From Neostapfia colusana (taxonomy: Eukaryota > Streptophyta > Magnoliopsida > Poales > Poaceae), in the NCBI GenBank assembly GCA_030760725.1, contig JASWHV010000090.1, positions 1 through 64,000 of the forward strand: a stretch of DNA of 64,000 nucleotides, written 5' to 3'. The notes under the pieces are model-generated. The model worked only from the letters and a program-made list of their open reading frames with translations. It was not told the origin of the DNA and made no database searches. Numbering within the stretch: position 1 is the stretch's first letter; each line of letters opens with the position of its first letter. Shown here one piece after another: positions 21,650 to 32,819 of this stretch. The position numbers and the translations under genes were made by a program.

Positions 21650-22730
21650 TGTAACACCCAAAAATTTGCAGATCAAATTCTTAAACAAATGGACGTCGTG
21701 CATGGGATAGAAATTTAAATTTTGAACGGATTTGAAGTTTGAAAGAAGGAACAGAAAATAGAAAAGAGAAAAGAAAAGAAAAAGGCTCATTGGGTGAATC
21801 CTCTGCGCAGCCCAGCAGCAGCCCGCCAGCCCTTCCCCTCTTTCCTCTCACTGCTGCACCAGCCCCACCTGTCAGTCCTTTCTTTCTCCTCCAACCGCCG
21901 CCTGAGTTTTTCCCTCGCAGATGCCCGCCTCCGATTTCTTCGCATCCAACCGCACGAATCCGTCCCACCCGCGCTCGTTCCGCATGCACACACCCACTCC
22001 GGACTCCAGGCCGATTTAAACACCCGCAAACCCCCTCTGTTCTCCACCCCGATCGCGTCTTCGGATCGCCGGTGAGTGCAGCCACCGCCCCGATAAAGTT
22101 GTCCCTGTACAGCGCCGTTTCTTTCTTTCTAACCGGCCTCACGTCTAAGCTGTAGATTGCACAGCCCGTAGACCTCCACTTCGGGATGAGTCTTCGACGA
22201 GAAAACCAACGCCCCCGAGTTCCGGTAAGGTCTAGCCGCCGGTCGCCATTGAAGCCCCAAATTTCCCCGTTTTGATCCATTCTGACCGTCGGTATACCGT
22301 CTCCAGAGCACAGTAAGCCTTGACGACCAGAAATTCGGGAGGGAACAAGAACCGAACGTGCTTCCAACAATCACCGCCGTGTTCCGCCGTCCGACGCCGT
22401 TGCCGAGCAAGTTCTGATCCATTCGGGTTCAAGAAAACTGCTGAGGTGAGACCCCCTACCCTCCGCAGTCGATCTGTGCAAAGAAATACAAGTTTTGGCG
22501 TGTGTAGAGGCAGTTCCGAAGCTTCGCCGGCGAGATCACCGGCCCTGCTGCCGAGCACCACCGCACGAGCGATCTGGCTTCGGCCAGGGTGGCGTGGCCC
22601 TCTATGGCCCGTCCGTTTTAAATTGTGCGGATGAAAATAGATCGCCTGTACCCCTTCACGTTATAATATCGGCCCTCCGTTTAAAATCCAACGGTCCAGG
22701 TCGACCCTGCAGTATAACAGCCAGACTTTT
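21650..22730 (+). mobile_element. Gypsy-type LTR (G1), left part
   Basis: Begins TGTAACACCCAAAAATTT, a typical start for grass Gypsy LTRs, exactly where the hAT copy breaks off. A GC-rich leader-like segment follows. It is split by the Copia element at 22731 and resumes at 29779. No coding content is convincing. The open frames in the GC-rich part overlap on both strands and resemble no family. Confidence 0.6.
22726..22730. repeat. Target-site duplication CTTTT of the Copia insertion (left)
   Basis: CTTTT directly precedes the left LTR and is repeated directly after the right LTR at 29774-29778. A 5-bp duplication is the size expected for LTR retrotransposon integration. Confidence 0.95.
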
Positions 22731-23158
22731 TGTAGGGAAATAGGGATGCGCTACTCTAGCAATTCGACCGTATCACCCAGGAAACATGCGAGTAAGAAGG
22801 TCATGGATCGTTACCACTAGACGCGCAGCGCAGCGGATCGTAGATGCGCGTCGTAGCCGATCAGCGCAGCAGTAACAGCAGCGCCTCCACGGAGTCCACA
22901 CGTACAGGGAGGAACGCCGTGCGTCGTGTGCTAGCACCGTGCGCGCGGCAGGGGTTTCGGCGGCTGACCTGTGAGGGGCGGCGGCTGGGACTGCTATCTG
23001 ATGGAGTCCTCTGTCCCTAACCCTACCCCTCATATTTATAGGCGCGCTAATGGGCTTTTAGGTCACAGGCCCATTAGTACCCTAATTTCATATGGATCAA
23101 ATATCCATCAGGCCTTTATCCGAATTGTTATGATTGCCTCTTGGGCATATCACCAACA
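22731..23158 (-). repeat. Copia 3-prime LTR
   Basis: 428 bp, nearly identical to the LTR at 29345-29773. In element sense it carries a TATA box (TATAAATA, plus-strand 23033-23040). Confidence 0.97.
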
Positions 23159-24086
23159 ATCTCCCACTTGCACTAGAGACAATCATATAGCCAAGTTTTT
23201 CAATATTCTATCCCCTTAAGTGTGTGACCCGTTAGGTTCATGTACAGTCGGTTATGAATGAAAACCGTTTTCAAACACAAGTCAGTAGAGGTACCTAGCA
23301 GGACATACTGACTCCCGAATGTACATAAAGATCATATCGGCTGAACCTAGATACATTCACATGCTAATTTCTTTGCCACACGATACCAGTCAAGCTCAAG
23401 GCGAGATACGTGCCATCCTTGTGATAGCTCGACCATTCACTCGATCAAATAGTGGATTCAATCTATGACTAACTTTTAGTCATAATGATTAACTCTTTAA
23501 TCATTTTGGCATGGCCATGCACTTTCAATCCAACTATCTCGAGGGGCCCAGAGATATCTCTCCTGTTATTTAGGAGGGGCAAATCCCATCTTGATCCGCA
23601 CACATCTCATTCCATGCTTCATCATACACCTGAAGACTATTTTTATGACCACCCAGTTACGGAGTAGCGTTTGATAGTTTCAAAGTGCACAACTACACAT
23701 AGTGAGAAACAATGACGATCTCAGGTCAAAGAATCTAGCAGGTGTATCACTCAAGACCAACTGATGGCACATATGTAAATAACAATCCCAACAGTGTCTC
23801 GGAATGGGTCTATCCAACACCATGTTCACTAACATGTGTTCACATTATTAATTTGATATCTCCATATCTATGATCCGTGAAACGTGATCATCAATTAATA
23901 CATGTGCTAGTCTGCGTACTATCATTATCTCATATAACGATGTAGACTAGGGATCATTTTGAGTAACATTATAATTAACAAAGAGTCTCACGAACAAGTC
24001 ACATACTTGATGATCAATGTGAATAATAGTTACTCAAATAGTACATAAACATAGCTATGACACATGTCTCCCACTACACACTAGGA
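23159..24086 (-). other. Copia PPT and 3-prime untranslated region
   Basis: The polypurine tract AAGTGGGAGAT (minus strand, 23159-23169) abuts the 3-prime LTR. The rest lies between the pol stop and the PPT and has no recognised coding content. Confidence 0.8.
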
Positions 24087-27000
24087 TCACTGATGTAAGT
24101 ATCTAATACCCATAGATCTCGTGTGCGTCTCATGCTTTGATTGTGGAAGAGGCTTTGTCAACGGATCTACCATATTCAAATCCGTATGCACCTTGCATAT
24201 ATTCACATCACCTCGGTCGATAATCTCTCGAATCAGATGATAGCGTCGTAGTATATGTTTGGATCTTTTGTGTGATCTAGGCTCCTTTGCCTGTGCAATG
24301 GCTCCATTATTGTCGCAATAGAGATCCACAGGTCCGGACGCACTAGGAACAACACCCAACTCAGAAACAAATTTTCTGATCCAAACAGCTTCCTTTGCAG
24401 CTTCAGAAGCTGCAATATACTCCGCCTCCGTCGTTGAATCTGCTACTGTGTCTTGCTTGGAACTTTTCCAGCTCACTGCCCCTCCATTGAGGCAGAACAC
24501 AAAACCGGATTGCGATCTAGAGTCATCCTTGTCTGTTTGGAAGCTAGCATCGGTGTAACCTCTTACAACGAGCTCTTCTTCACCTCCAAACACTAGGAAT
24601 ACATCCTTAGTTCTTCTCAAGTACTTAAGAATGTTTTTGACAACTGTCCAATGAGCCTCACCATAATCTGATTGATACCTGCTCGTAACACTTAAGAGCA
24701 TAGGATACATCTGGGCGTGTACACAACATGGCATACATGATAGATCCAATAGCCGAAGCATAAGGAATCGCTCTCATCCTCTTTTGCTCATCAGGCGTCG
24801 AAGGACACTGACTTTTGCTTAGAGTGATGCCATGTGACATTGGCAAGAAACCTTTCTTAGAATCTTGCCTATTGAACCGATTCAATATCTTGTCAATATA
24901 TGTGTCTTGGCTTAATCCAATTAACCTTTTAGATCTATCTCTATAGATCTTTATGCCCAAAATGTATGCTGCCTCTCCTAAATCCTTCATTGAGAAACTT
25001 TTCCTTAATGAGGATTTAACAACATCTAGTACTGGAATGTCATTTCCGATCAATAATATGTCATCTACATATAGGACCAGAAATATAAGTGCGCTCCCAC
25101 TAACCTTCTTGTAAATACAAGGTTCTTCTACGTTCTTGATGAAACCAAACCCTTTGACCACTTCATCAAAACGTAGATTCCAACTCCGAGATGCTTGCTT
25201 CAATCCATAGATGGACTTTTGAAGTTTGCATATTTTTCTAGCATTTTTAGGATCGACAAAACCCTCAAGTTGTGTCATGTACACATCCTCAGTCAGACTC
25301 CCATTAAGAAAGGCTGTTTTGACATCCATCTGCCATATTTCATAATCAAAATATGCAACAATTGCTAGGAGAATCCGAACAGACTTTAGCATAGCGACGG
25401 GCGAAAATGTTTCAACATAATCAACACCTTGAATTTGTTTGAAACCTTTCGCCACCAATCGTGCTTTATAGATGTGAACTTTTCCATCCATATCAGTCTT
25501 TTTCTTGAAAATCCATTTGCAATCGATCGGTCTCACACCATCGATTGGATCAACCAAGTTCCAAACTTGATTCTCATGCATGGATTCTATTTCGGATTCC
25601 ATGGCTCCAAGCCATTTCTCAGAGTCGGGTCCCATTGTTGCTTCAGTGTAGGTCACAGGCTCATTATTGTCCAACAATACCATGTTTTGTGGTTCCGTGG
25701 TTAGGAGTGTCAACTTTTCAGTTGCACGATGTACTCTTGTAGACCTTCGTGGGGCTGGTGTTTCATGAAGTGGTTGTACAACATCTTGTACATCCTGTAT
25801 AGGATTAGAGGGTGCCGAAACATTTTCAGATATTTCTTGAATTTCTTCAAGATGCACCTTGCTCCCACTAACTCCTTTTGAGAGAAACTCTTTCTCCAAG
25901 AAGACACCATTGCGAGCAGTAAACACTTTACCCTCCGTTTTATTATAAAAATAATATCCTTTGGTTTCCCTAGGATATCTCACAAAGAAGCATTTGTCTG
26001 ATTTGGGAGTAAGTTTGTCTGACGTCAAACGTTTGACATAAGCATCACATCCCCAAACTTTGAGGAAAGACAATCCGGGACGTTTCCCGGTCCACATCTC
26101 ATATGGTGTCTTCTCAACAGACTTAGTTGGGACTCTGTTTAGTGTAAACGCAGCAGTTTCAAGAGCATAACCCCAAAAGGATAGTGGAAGATCAGTCTGG
26201 CTCATCATCGATCTAACCATGTCTAACAAGGTTCGGTTCCTCCGCTCGGTCACCCCGTTCCATTGGGGCGTTCCAGGTGGAGTCAACTGTGGAACAATTC
26301 CACATTGTTTTAAATGATCATAAAAAATTCATGGCTCAAATATTCACCCCCACGATCAGATCGTAGAAGTTTAATTGTCTTGCCCAACTGATTTTGTACT
26401 TCATTCTGAAATTCTTTGAACTTTTCAAAAGATTCAGACTTGTGCCTCATTAGATAGACATATCCATATCTACTAAAGTCATCGGTAAAAGTAATGAAAT
26501 ACTGAAAACCACCTCTAGCTACCGAACTCATTGGTCCACATACATCAGTATGTATTAGTCCCAACAAGTCACTTGCCCTCTCACTTTGACCAGTGAAGGG
26601 TGCTTTGGTCATCTTCCCAAGCAAACAAGACTCACATGTGTCAAGTGATTCAAAATCAAATGAACTTAACAAACCATCTTTATGGAGTTTCTCAATGCAT
26701 TTCTCATTTATATGACCTAAGCGACAATGCCAAATAAAAGTAGGATTTAGATCATTCCGTCGAGCCCTTTTTGTATTAATGTTATAGACTGTTTTATCCT
26801 CAAGATCAAGAACATATAATCCATTCACTAATGGACATTGAGCATATAAAATATTATTATAATAAATAGAACAACATTTGTTCTTTATTATAATCTCATA
26901 ACCATTAACTTCTTCCAAACATGAAGAAGATATAATGTTCTTGCTCAAAGAAGGAATGCAATAACAATTATTTAATTCCAAAACTAATCCTGAGGGTAAT

Positions 27001-28040
27001 GACAAGTGATAAGTTCCGACAGCTATGACAGCAACCTTTGCTCCATTGCCGACCCGAACATCCAACTCGCCTTTTGCAAATCTTCTAGTCCCACTTAGAC
27101 CCTGCAACGATTTGCAAGTGTGAATCATTGATCTGGTATCAAATACCCATGATTCACTAGAAGATGTAGCAATATTGATTTCTATAACATTTATACCTGA
27201 AGTGGAAGTCTCACTCCCTTTCTTCTTCTTATCCTCCAAGTACTTCTTGCAGTTCCTAGACCAATGCCCCTTAGCATGACAGTGGAAGCATTCATCATTA
27301 GGAGAAGGGCCTGATTTGCCCTTTGGCTTTGAGCTTGAAGACTCATTGGGAACCTTTCCCTTGCCTTTAGGATGCATCACACGCTTCCTCTTTTTATTCT
27401 CCTTTTGAACCATCATCACATGAGTGGTGTTTTTCTTAATGCTTTCCTCGGCTGTTTTAAGCATCCCATGCAATTCAGCCAACGTTTTCTCCATGCCATT
27501 CATTTGATAATTCAATATAAATGGCTCATAGCTCGGTGGGAGTGACTGGAGAATAACGTCAATAGCCAGGTCATCCTTGAGTTCAGAACCAAGTTTGTCC
27601 AAAGTCTCAATGTAACCAATCATCTTGATTACATGGGGACTGACCGGGCTACCTTCTGCCAGCTTGCATGAGAACAAGGACTTTGAGATGTTGTACCTCT
27701 CAGCCCTTGCTTGGTTCTCAAACATTCCACGTAGTCCCTGAATCATAGAATAAGCATCTGCATGCTCATATTGTTTATGTAGATCAGGGGACATTGTGGC
27801 AAGCATGAGGCAGCTTGCATTAAGTGCATCATCGCAGTGCTTCTCATAAGTCCTGCGAGTTGCGGCATTTGCATCATCGGGGAGGTCATTGGGGTATGGT
27901 TGCTCAAGAACATACTCAATTTTCTCTTGCCTGAGAACAATTCTCAGGTTGCGGTACCAATCAATAAAGTTAGCTCCATTGAGCTTTTCTTTCTCAAGCA
28001 CAGATCGCAAATTGAAACCGGAATTGTTACTAGCAGACAT
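24087..28040 (-). pseudogene. Copia gag-pol gene, two frameshifts
   Basis: Starts at ATG 28040. In order: Gag (LNGANFIDWYRNLRIVL), the zinc knuckle CFHCHAKGHWSRNC (27290-27249), protease, GAG-pre-integrase (HCRLGH), integrase (HTDVCGPM, FTDDFSRYGYVY, then NGVTERRNR), reverse transcriptase (YVDD box in LVLYVDDILLIG) and RNase H (ADSTTEAEYIAASEA, DLYCDNNGAI), to 24087. The frame breaks at an A-run at 26322-26327 (inside integrase) and near 24693 (before RNase H). The protease active-site triad reads D-T-R instead of D-T-G (codon at 27132-27134). With these three lesions the copy is unlikely to be autonomous, although its LTRs are young. Either break could also be a sequencing error. Confidence 0.92.
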
Positions 28041-29330
28041 GATCTACAATAGAAAATAAATATGCAAGGTTTTAGCACTATGTTATGTACCAATCTTTTA
28101 TTAACAGTTTAATAAAAGACACCACCACTATATGAGCATCGTCCTCCCTCTAACGACCTATAGTGGTCCAAGATCCATATTCACTAATTCCTAGTGAGCT
28201 TTGGCTTCACTGCTAGAAAATTAGTGACATAGGTAAACAACCATTGTTAATCATATCTCTATATGATTCTTGTTTGTTGGGTGACATCCAATGCCCCGGC
28301 TCCCAACACTATGCCATAAAGCCCAAAACCTTTTTGATAGCTTTGTTGAGTAAACCAATACTATGCATGTGAATGTCCAACATTCACCCTATTCATTATG
28401 ATAGATGACGGTATTTTGCTTTGGCAAACCTACCATACAACGATCAAAACAACATAGGTGCAGCTATAGGTAAATGGCATCAAATATTCAACTTTTCCGA
28501 GGGAAGCTATTCTATCATGACAAAACATCCACCATATGAAAAGCATGAAAAGAATAGTAAAACATCACAGGCATACGATCATATCATATATGTGAATAGT
28601 ATGGCCTTTAGGATCATAGTGGTCTCCATCACCATGGTTCCATCATGATCTACACCGCCATGTCTCCCTTCTTATGGTGATCACCATCGCCATCATGCTT
28701 GAGGTTTCTCAATGAATATAAAAGAAGCTAATACATCTAATAGCTATCAAATAAATTACATGAGAGATCAGGCATCACAGGGCGACACGCAGGTCGTTAT
28801 ACAAATATGTGACAACCTCAACCCGATTGTGTTAAATTTGCAACACGCAGGCTGCACCAATTTTACACACAGATTATCACATCATATTTAGGCCATACCA
28901 TTCACATCATTCCCTGCAAAAACAAGTTAAGCGTAGAACGATGTCTATCGCCAAACGGAATTACATAGATCACATCTATGAAATCACTATGAAAATCTCA
29001 TTGAATTGATTAGATCAACCCGAATTTGAGCCGTTCAGAATGCCTCAATTTTCATTGTGACTAGTTATCCACGAGAAGATCACGACACATGACCGTGATC
29101 TGTTGGCTCAATCTGTTAGCTATGTACACTATTAGTCCCGATGGTGATTCCAGCCGGTAGGGACAGGTTGCGCACACAGCAGAGAAGGAGCACGAACTAA
29201 TCCTTTAGTCATATGATGGCAATCTACTCTAACCAATTCCAAACCCCAAAAGCCAAACTATAAAAATTCATCATATGAACTTGTCTGCAGTAGATCGCAT
29301 CTAAGATCCAGACCAAAAACTACGCAAGTC
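28041..29330 (-). other. Copia 5-prime leader
   Basis: Untranslated leader between the primer binding site and the Gag start. No conserved frame is seen. Confidence 0.7.
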
Positions 29331-29343
29331 GGCTCTGGTACCA
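29331..29343 (-). promoter_or_regulatory. Copia primer binding site
   Basis: TGGTACCAGAGCC on the minus strand, one base inside the 5-prime LTR. It is complementary to the 3-prime end of initiator tRNA-Met apart from one base (the usual form is TGGTATCAGAGC). Confidence 0.9.
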
Positions 29344-29344
29344 C

Positions 29345-29773
29345 TGTAGGGAAATAGGGATGCGCTACTCTAGCAATTCGACCGTATCACCCAGGAAACA
29401 TGCGAGTAAGAAGGTCATGGATCGTTGCCACTATACGCGCAGCGCAGCGGATCGTAGATGCGCGTCGTAGCCGATCAGCGCAGCAGTAACATCAGCGCCT
29501 CCACGGAGTCCACACGTACAGGGAGGAACGCCGTGCGTCGGTGTGCTAGCACCGTGCGCGCGGCAGGGGTTTCGGCGGCTGACCTGTGAGGGGCGGCGGC
29601 TGGGACTGCTATCTGGTGGAGTCCTCTGTCCCTAACCCTACCCCTCATATTTATAGGCGCGCTAATAGGCTTTTAGGTCACAGGCCCATTAGTACCCTAA
29701 TTTCATATGGATCAAATATCCATCAGGCCTTTATCCGAATTGTTATGATTGCCTCTTGGGCATATCACCAACA
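29345..29773 (-). repeat. Copia 5-prime LTR
   Basis: 429 bp, the promoter copy for the minus-strand transcript. A TATA box lies at plus-strand 29648-29655. One extra base relative to the 3-prime LTR is in the CGTCGGTG context. Confidence 0.97.
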
Positions 29774-29778
29774 CTTTT

Positions 29779-31475
29779 CACAAGCTACCCCCTAGCACGA
29801 TTGAGAATTTGGATCTAGCCCTGGAAATTTCCGACCTACCCCCTGGACCTTCTGGAAATTAGGCAAACACGTGTAATGAGTTGTTTTAGCCCCCTGGATT
29901 TAATAGAAATTAGGAAAAATCCTTCTTTATTTGCTGTTTAGGCCCTAAACATTAAGGAAAATAAAATTTTGGACAGGCAGCAGTGAATAATTGTAAATTA
30001 AGCCCTGTAGGATATTTAAATTAAGTATGGAGGCATTTGAATATGATTTGAACTCATTAGAATCTCAAATAATTGTGTAAACTCATTTTAAGATGTGCTA
30101 GCACTTAAACAACATTTAGAGTAATCTGAAATCTAGGCTTAAGTTGTAAACAAATTCTGGAAATGCAATTTAGTTCTCTTTATTGCTGAAAATTCATTTT
30201 TAGGCATAGAAATAGATCTGAAATATGTGTAAAGATAACAAATACATTAGGAAAAGTTCATAGAAGGTTTTGAGTATGAAATTTGGGTTTGAAAGTTTAG
30301 GAACAAGCTAATAAACTTCTGTTTAGATTGGAAATACTTTCTTTTGGGCATTTCTTAGGGCTAAAAATGGTAGTATGAAAAGTGGAAATTGATTTAAAAT
30401 TTAGAATTTAATTTGGGTTTAAATTTGAGATCCTAACTTTAACCTAGGGACAAAATATATGTCAATAAGGGATGGGAATGCATGAAAGCAACTCACGTAG
30501 AGTAAAATGTGGTTAAAAGCTAAGTTTAAATGTAATATATATGCACATATACACCCCAAAAATTGGTATGAACATGGTATGAAGTTGAAAATGAGAATTT
30601 CATCTTAAGAACCCCAAAATGAACACATATATGTTGGATTTAGTGATTTTAAGGATAAAGGCATAAAGTGAAACAATGTTGTGCATGTTTAACTTGCATG
30701 AGTGTATCTGTGAATGATTTTCTCATGGAATGTTGTTTGCTTTTGCTATGGTATGTTTGCACGAGTAGAACCAGCTACAGAGTCGGTTCTCAATTTCCAT
30801 GATCAAGACTTTCCATTACCGGAGCAGCAGGAAGAAGGCAAGTGCCCTTGACCACTTTGCACCCAAGCTAGGATGTGTAGTTAGAATTATTTGCATTGTC
30901 ATATGAATTATGAAACCCATGTTAGGAAGTTTCCCTATATTTTCATTATCATATTTCCTTGTAGCTCGGTTGGGAGTTATTTAGTATGTTTATTCATGGA
31001 TATTCGTCTATGCTTAGCCATGCTTACAATTGGGATGGGATATGAGTTGCAAACCTTGATTATTTACTATTGATGATATATGATGAATCATGGAAGAGAT
31101 AGGAATCTAGGCAAGTTGGATGCTTTGGTTGGTGCTGCGTGCACGAGATTCGGGTTTGTGTTTAGTGCTTGCCTGGGTTCTAACGACCGGTTCATGGAGC
31201 ATGTAACCTGGCTTTCCGTGCCAACCACATGCTGAGATGGGGCAACTTGGCCAATTAATTAGGTGCGTTTCCGACGTAGTGTGGGTGTTTGGATGCTGCG
31301 GGGAATAGGTGTCAGCTAGACTACCATAGGAACCGCAAGGCTCAAGAGGGGGCCACTGCAGCGGGGGTTGGAGCCTCCTGGATGCTGTTAGGGGTGAAAC
31401 CTCAGTAGACTCATACTCGTCGGGAATCCCTTTGTAAAGGCCTCGTAGTGATCTTCTGGCTACACACCTGGGAAT
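29779..31475 (+). mobile_element. Gypsy-type LTR (G1), right part
   Basis: AT-rich LTR sequence that continues 21650-22730 across the Copia insertion. Near 31385-31450 it has wording typical of grass Gypsy LTRs (TTAGGGGTGAAACCT, then CCCTTTGTAAAGGCCTCGTAGTGATC). It ends where CACTA B sequence begins, so no LTR 3-prime border, PBS or internal region was found. This is either a truncated element or an LTR interrupted again. No gene is seen. Confidence 0.55.
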
Positions 31476-32600
31476 CCTCCATGGCACGAAACTCCAAGTC
31501 CCTCCGCGACAGACGTCCACTCGACGGCCCAACGGACGAAACCTCCATTGATGGAGTGCCTCTTGAAGGCCACACCGCCCTCGAGTCGACAACTCCATCA
31601 AAAATGGCAAACCTACGAAAGATAGAAAAATAATAAAAGAAGGAAGTTAAAAAAATGAAACAGTTGACCAACTCACCGTCCTTCCTAAACGGACCCCCTT
31701 GCTGCTGATGCTGCTTGTTGTACTCGCTGATGGACTGGATGCGGGCGTACGACAACACCTGCACCACGAGCTTTCGAGCATTGTTGTGGAACACGACAGT
31801 CGCGTGCTCCATCATGCTCTCACTCGAGTCATCTAGCTGGCACCGCAGCTTTAAAAAAACAAAATTTTGATTAATTTGCATGAACAATTTAAATGAGTGT
31901 AAAAATGCAAACATTTAAACTTACCATAAAATCGTTCCACACGGCCCGCTGAAGGGTGCCGTGGACCTCGTGAGGGACACAAGCGTAGTCGTCCCACGAC
32001 AAAGCATGGACACTGTCGATGACACCGGGATAGTGCAACTGCACTAAAGCCCCGATGACACCGTTAACCTGCCTATGGTGTCCCTGGCCCGCGAACGAAC
32101 AGTCGTGCCAAGATCAGCAAAATTTGTTAACTTATTATGTATCGGTAGAGAACATCCAGTAGTTAATACTATACAATTTGTTTACCTGTCTCCGAGTGGA
32201 CGAATGGTGATCCGCTCACGAGGAACAGGAGGAGGAGCAGCAAAGTGGGTCCTCCTCAAGCATCGCCTCTTCGGCGGCACCACGTCCTGTGACCCAGACG
32301 GCTGGTCACCACTGGAGCCCGAAGGATCCAAGCTTGCCGGCTCCGAGGTCTGGGTAGCCCCAACCTTTGGTTCCGACTCAGAAGACTCTGAGTTAGACTG
32401 AAAAATGACTCATAAGAAAAAATAATTGATAAATAGAATTTCAAATAACATGATTGGTATCTGAAATTTACCTCCGTGCGCTGAAAGGCAAAATTTCGGT
32501 CAAAAAAGTCTGTAAGGTGCCTCATCCACTGAGAGCGTCTGCTCGCACCTGACGAGGTACCTGAGAAGACCAAGTCCCGGGGCTAGGTGAGGAACCCTCT
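31476..32600 (-). pseudogene. CACTA B second gene (Transposase_24/TnpA-like) relic
   Basis: Exon blocks separated by short introns on the minus strand. One near 32100-31935 reads NGVIGALVQLHYPGVI-like and ends in a donor. A block at 31860-31680 has MMEHATVVFHNNARKLV and QGGPFRKDGE. A tail near 31640-31480 has an Arg/Asp-rich coiled-coil stretch. Element C has matching blocks. This gene type in En/Spm elements binds the subterminal repeats. The frame is not continuous. Confidence 0.6.
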
Positions 32601-32819
32601 CAACCCCTTCCTCCCCTTTCCCTTTCCATTTGATGATGACATCGTGATGCAATGAGCAATTGATAAATATACTAATATAATATACAAAATTAATGATAAG
32701 TTAGTGAAGAAAACATTACTTCATCAATTTCAAAATTCATCAACATCACGATCATGTACCCTACTCCGTAAACCAGACCAACAATCTTCTTTTCTGAGAG
32801 TCTGGACTAGATTTCATTT

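Larger units (their letters stand above)
22731..29773 (-). mobile_element. Full-length Copia retrotransposon, minus strand
   Basis: 7,043 bp with LTRs at 22731-23158 and 29345-29773. It has a tRNA-Met-type primer binding site at 29331-29343, a polypurine tract beside the 3-prime LTR at 23159-23170, a gag-pol gene on the minus strand and a perfect 5-bp target duplication. By eye the LTRs differ by five substitutions and one indel, so insertion is recent. LTR ends are TGTTGG...CCTACA in element sense. The start resembles Angela/BARE-type LTRs, but the lineage is not established. It sits inside the Gypsy LTR G1. Confidence 0.97.

Noticed and set aside
21681..22561. Several overlapping frames of up to 229 codons on both strands
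   Set aside because: They lie in the GC-rich part of an LTR, overlap each other and show no conserved motif.
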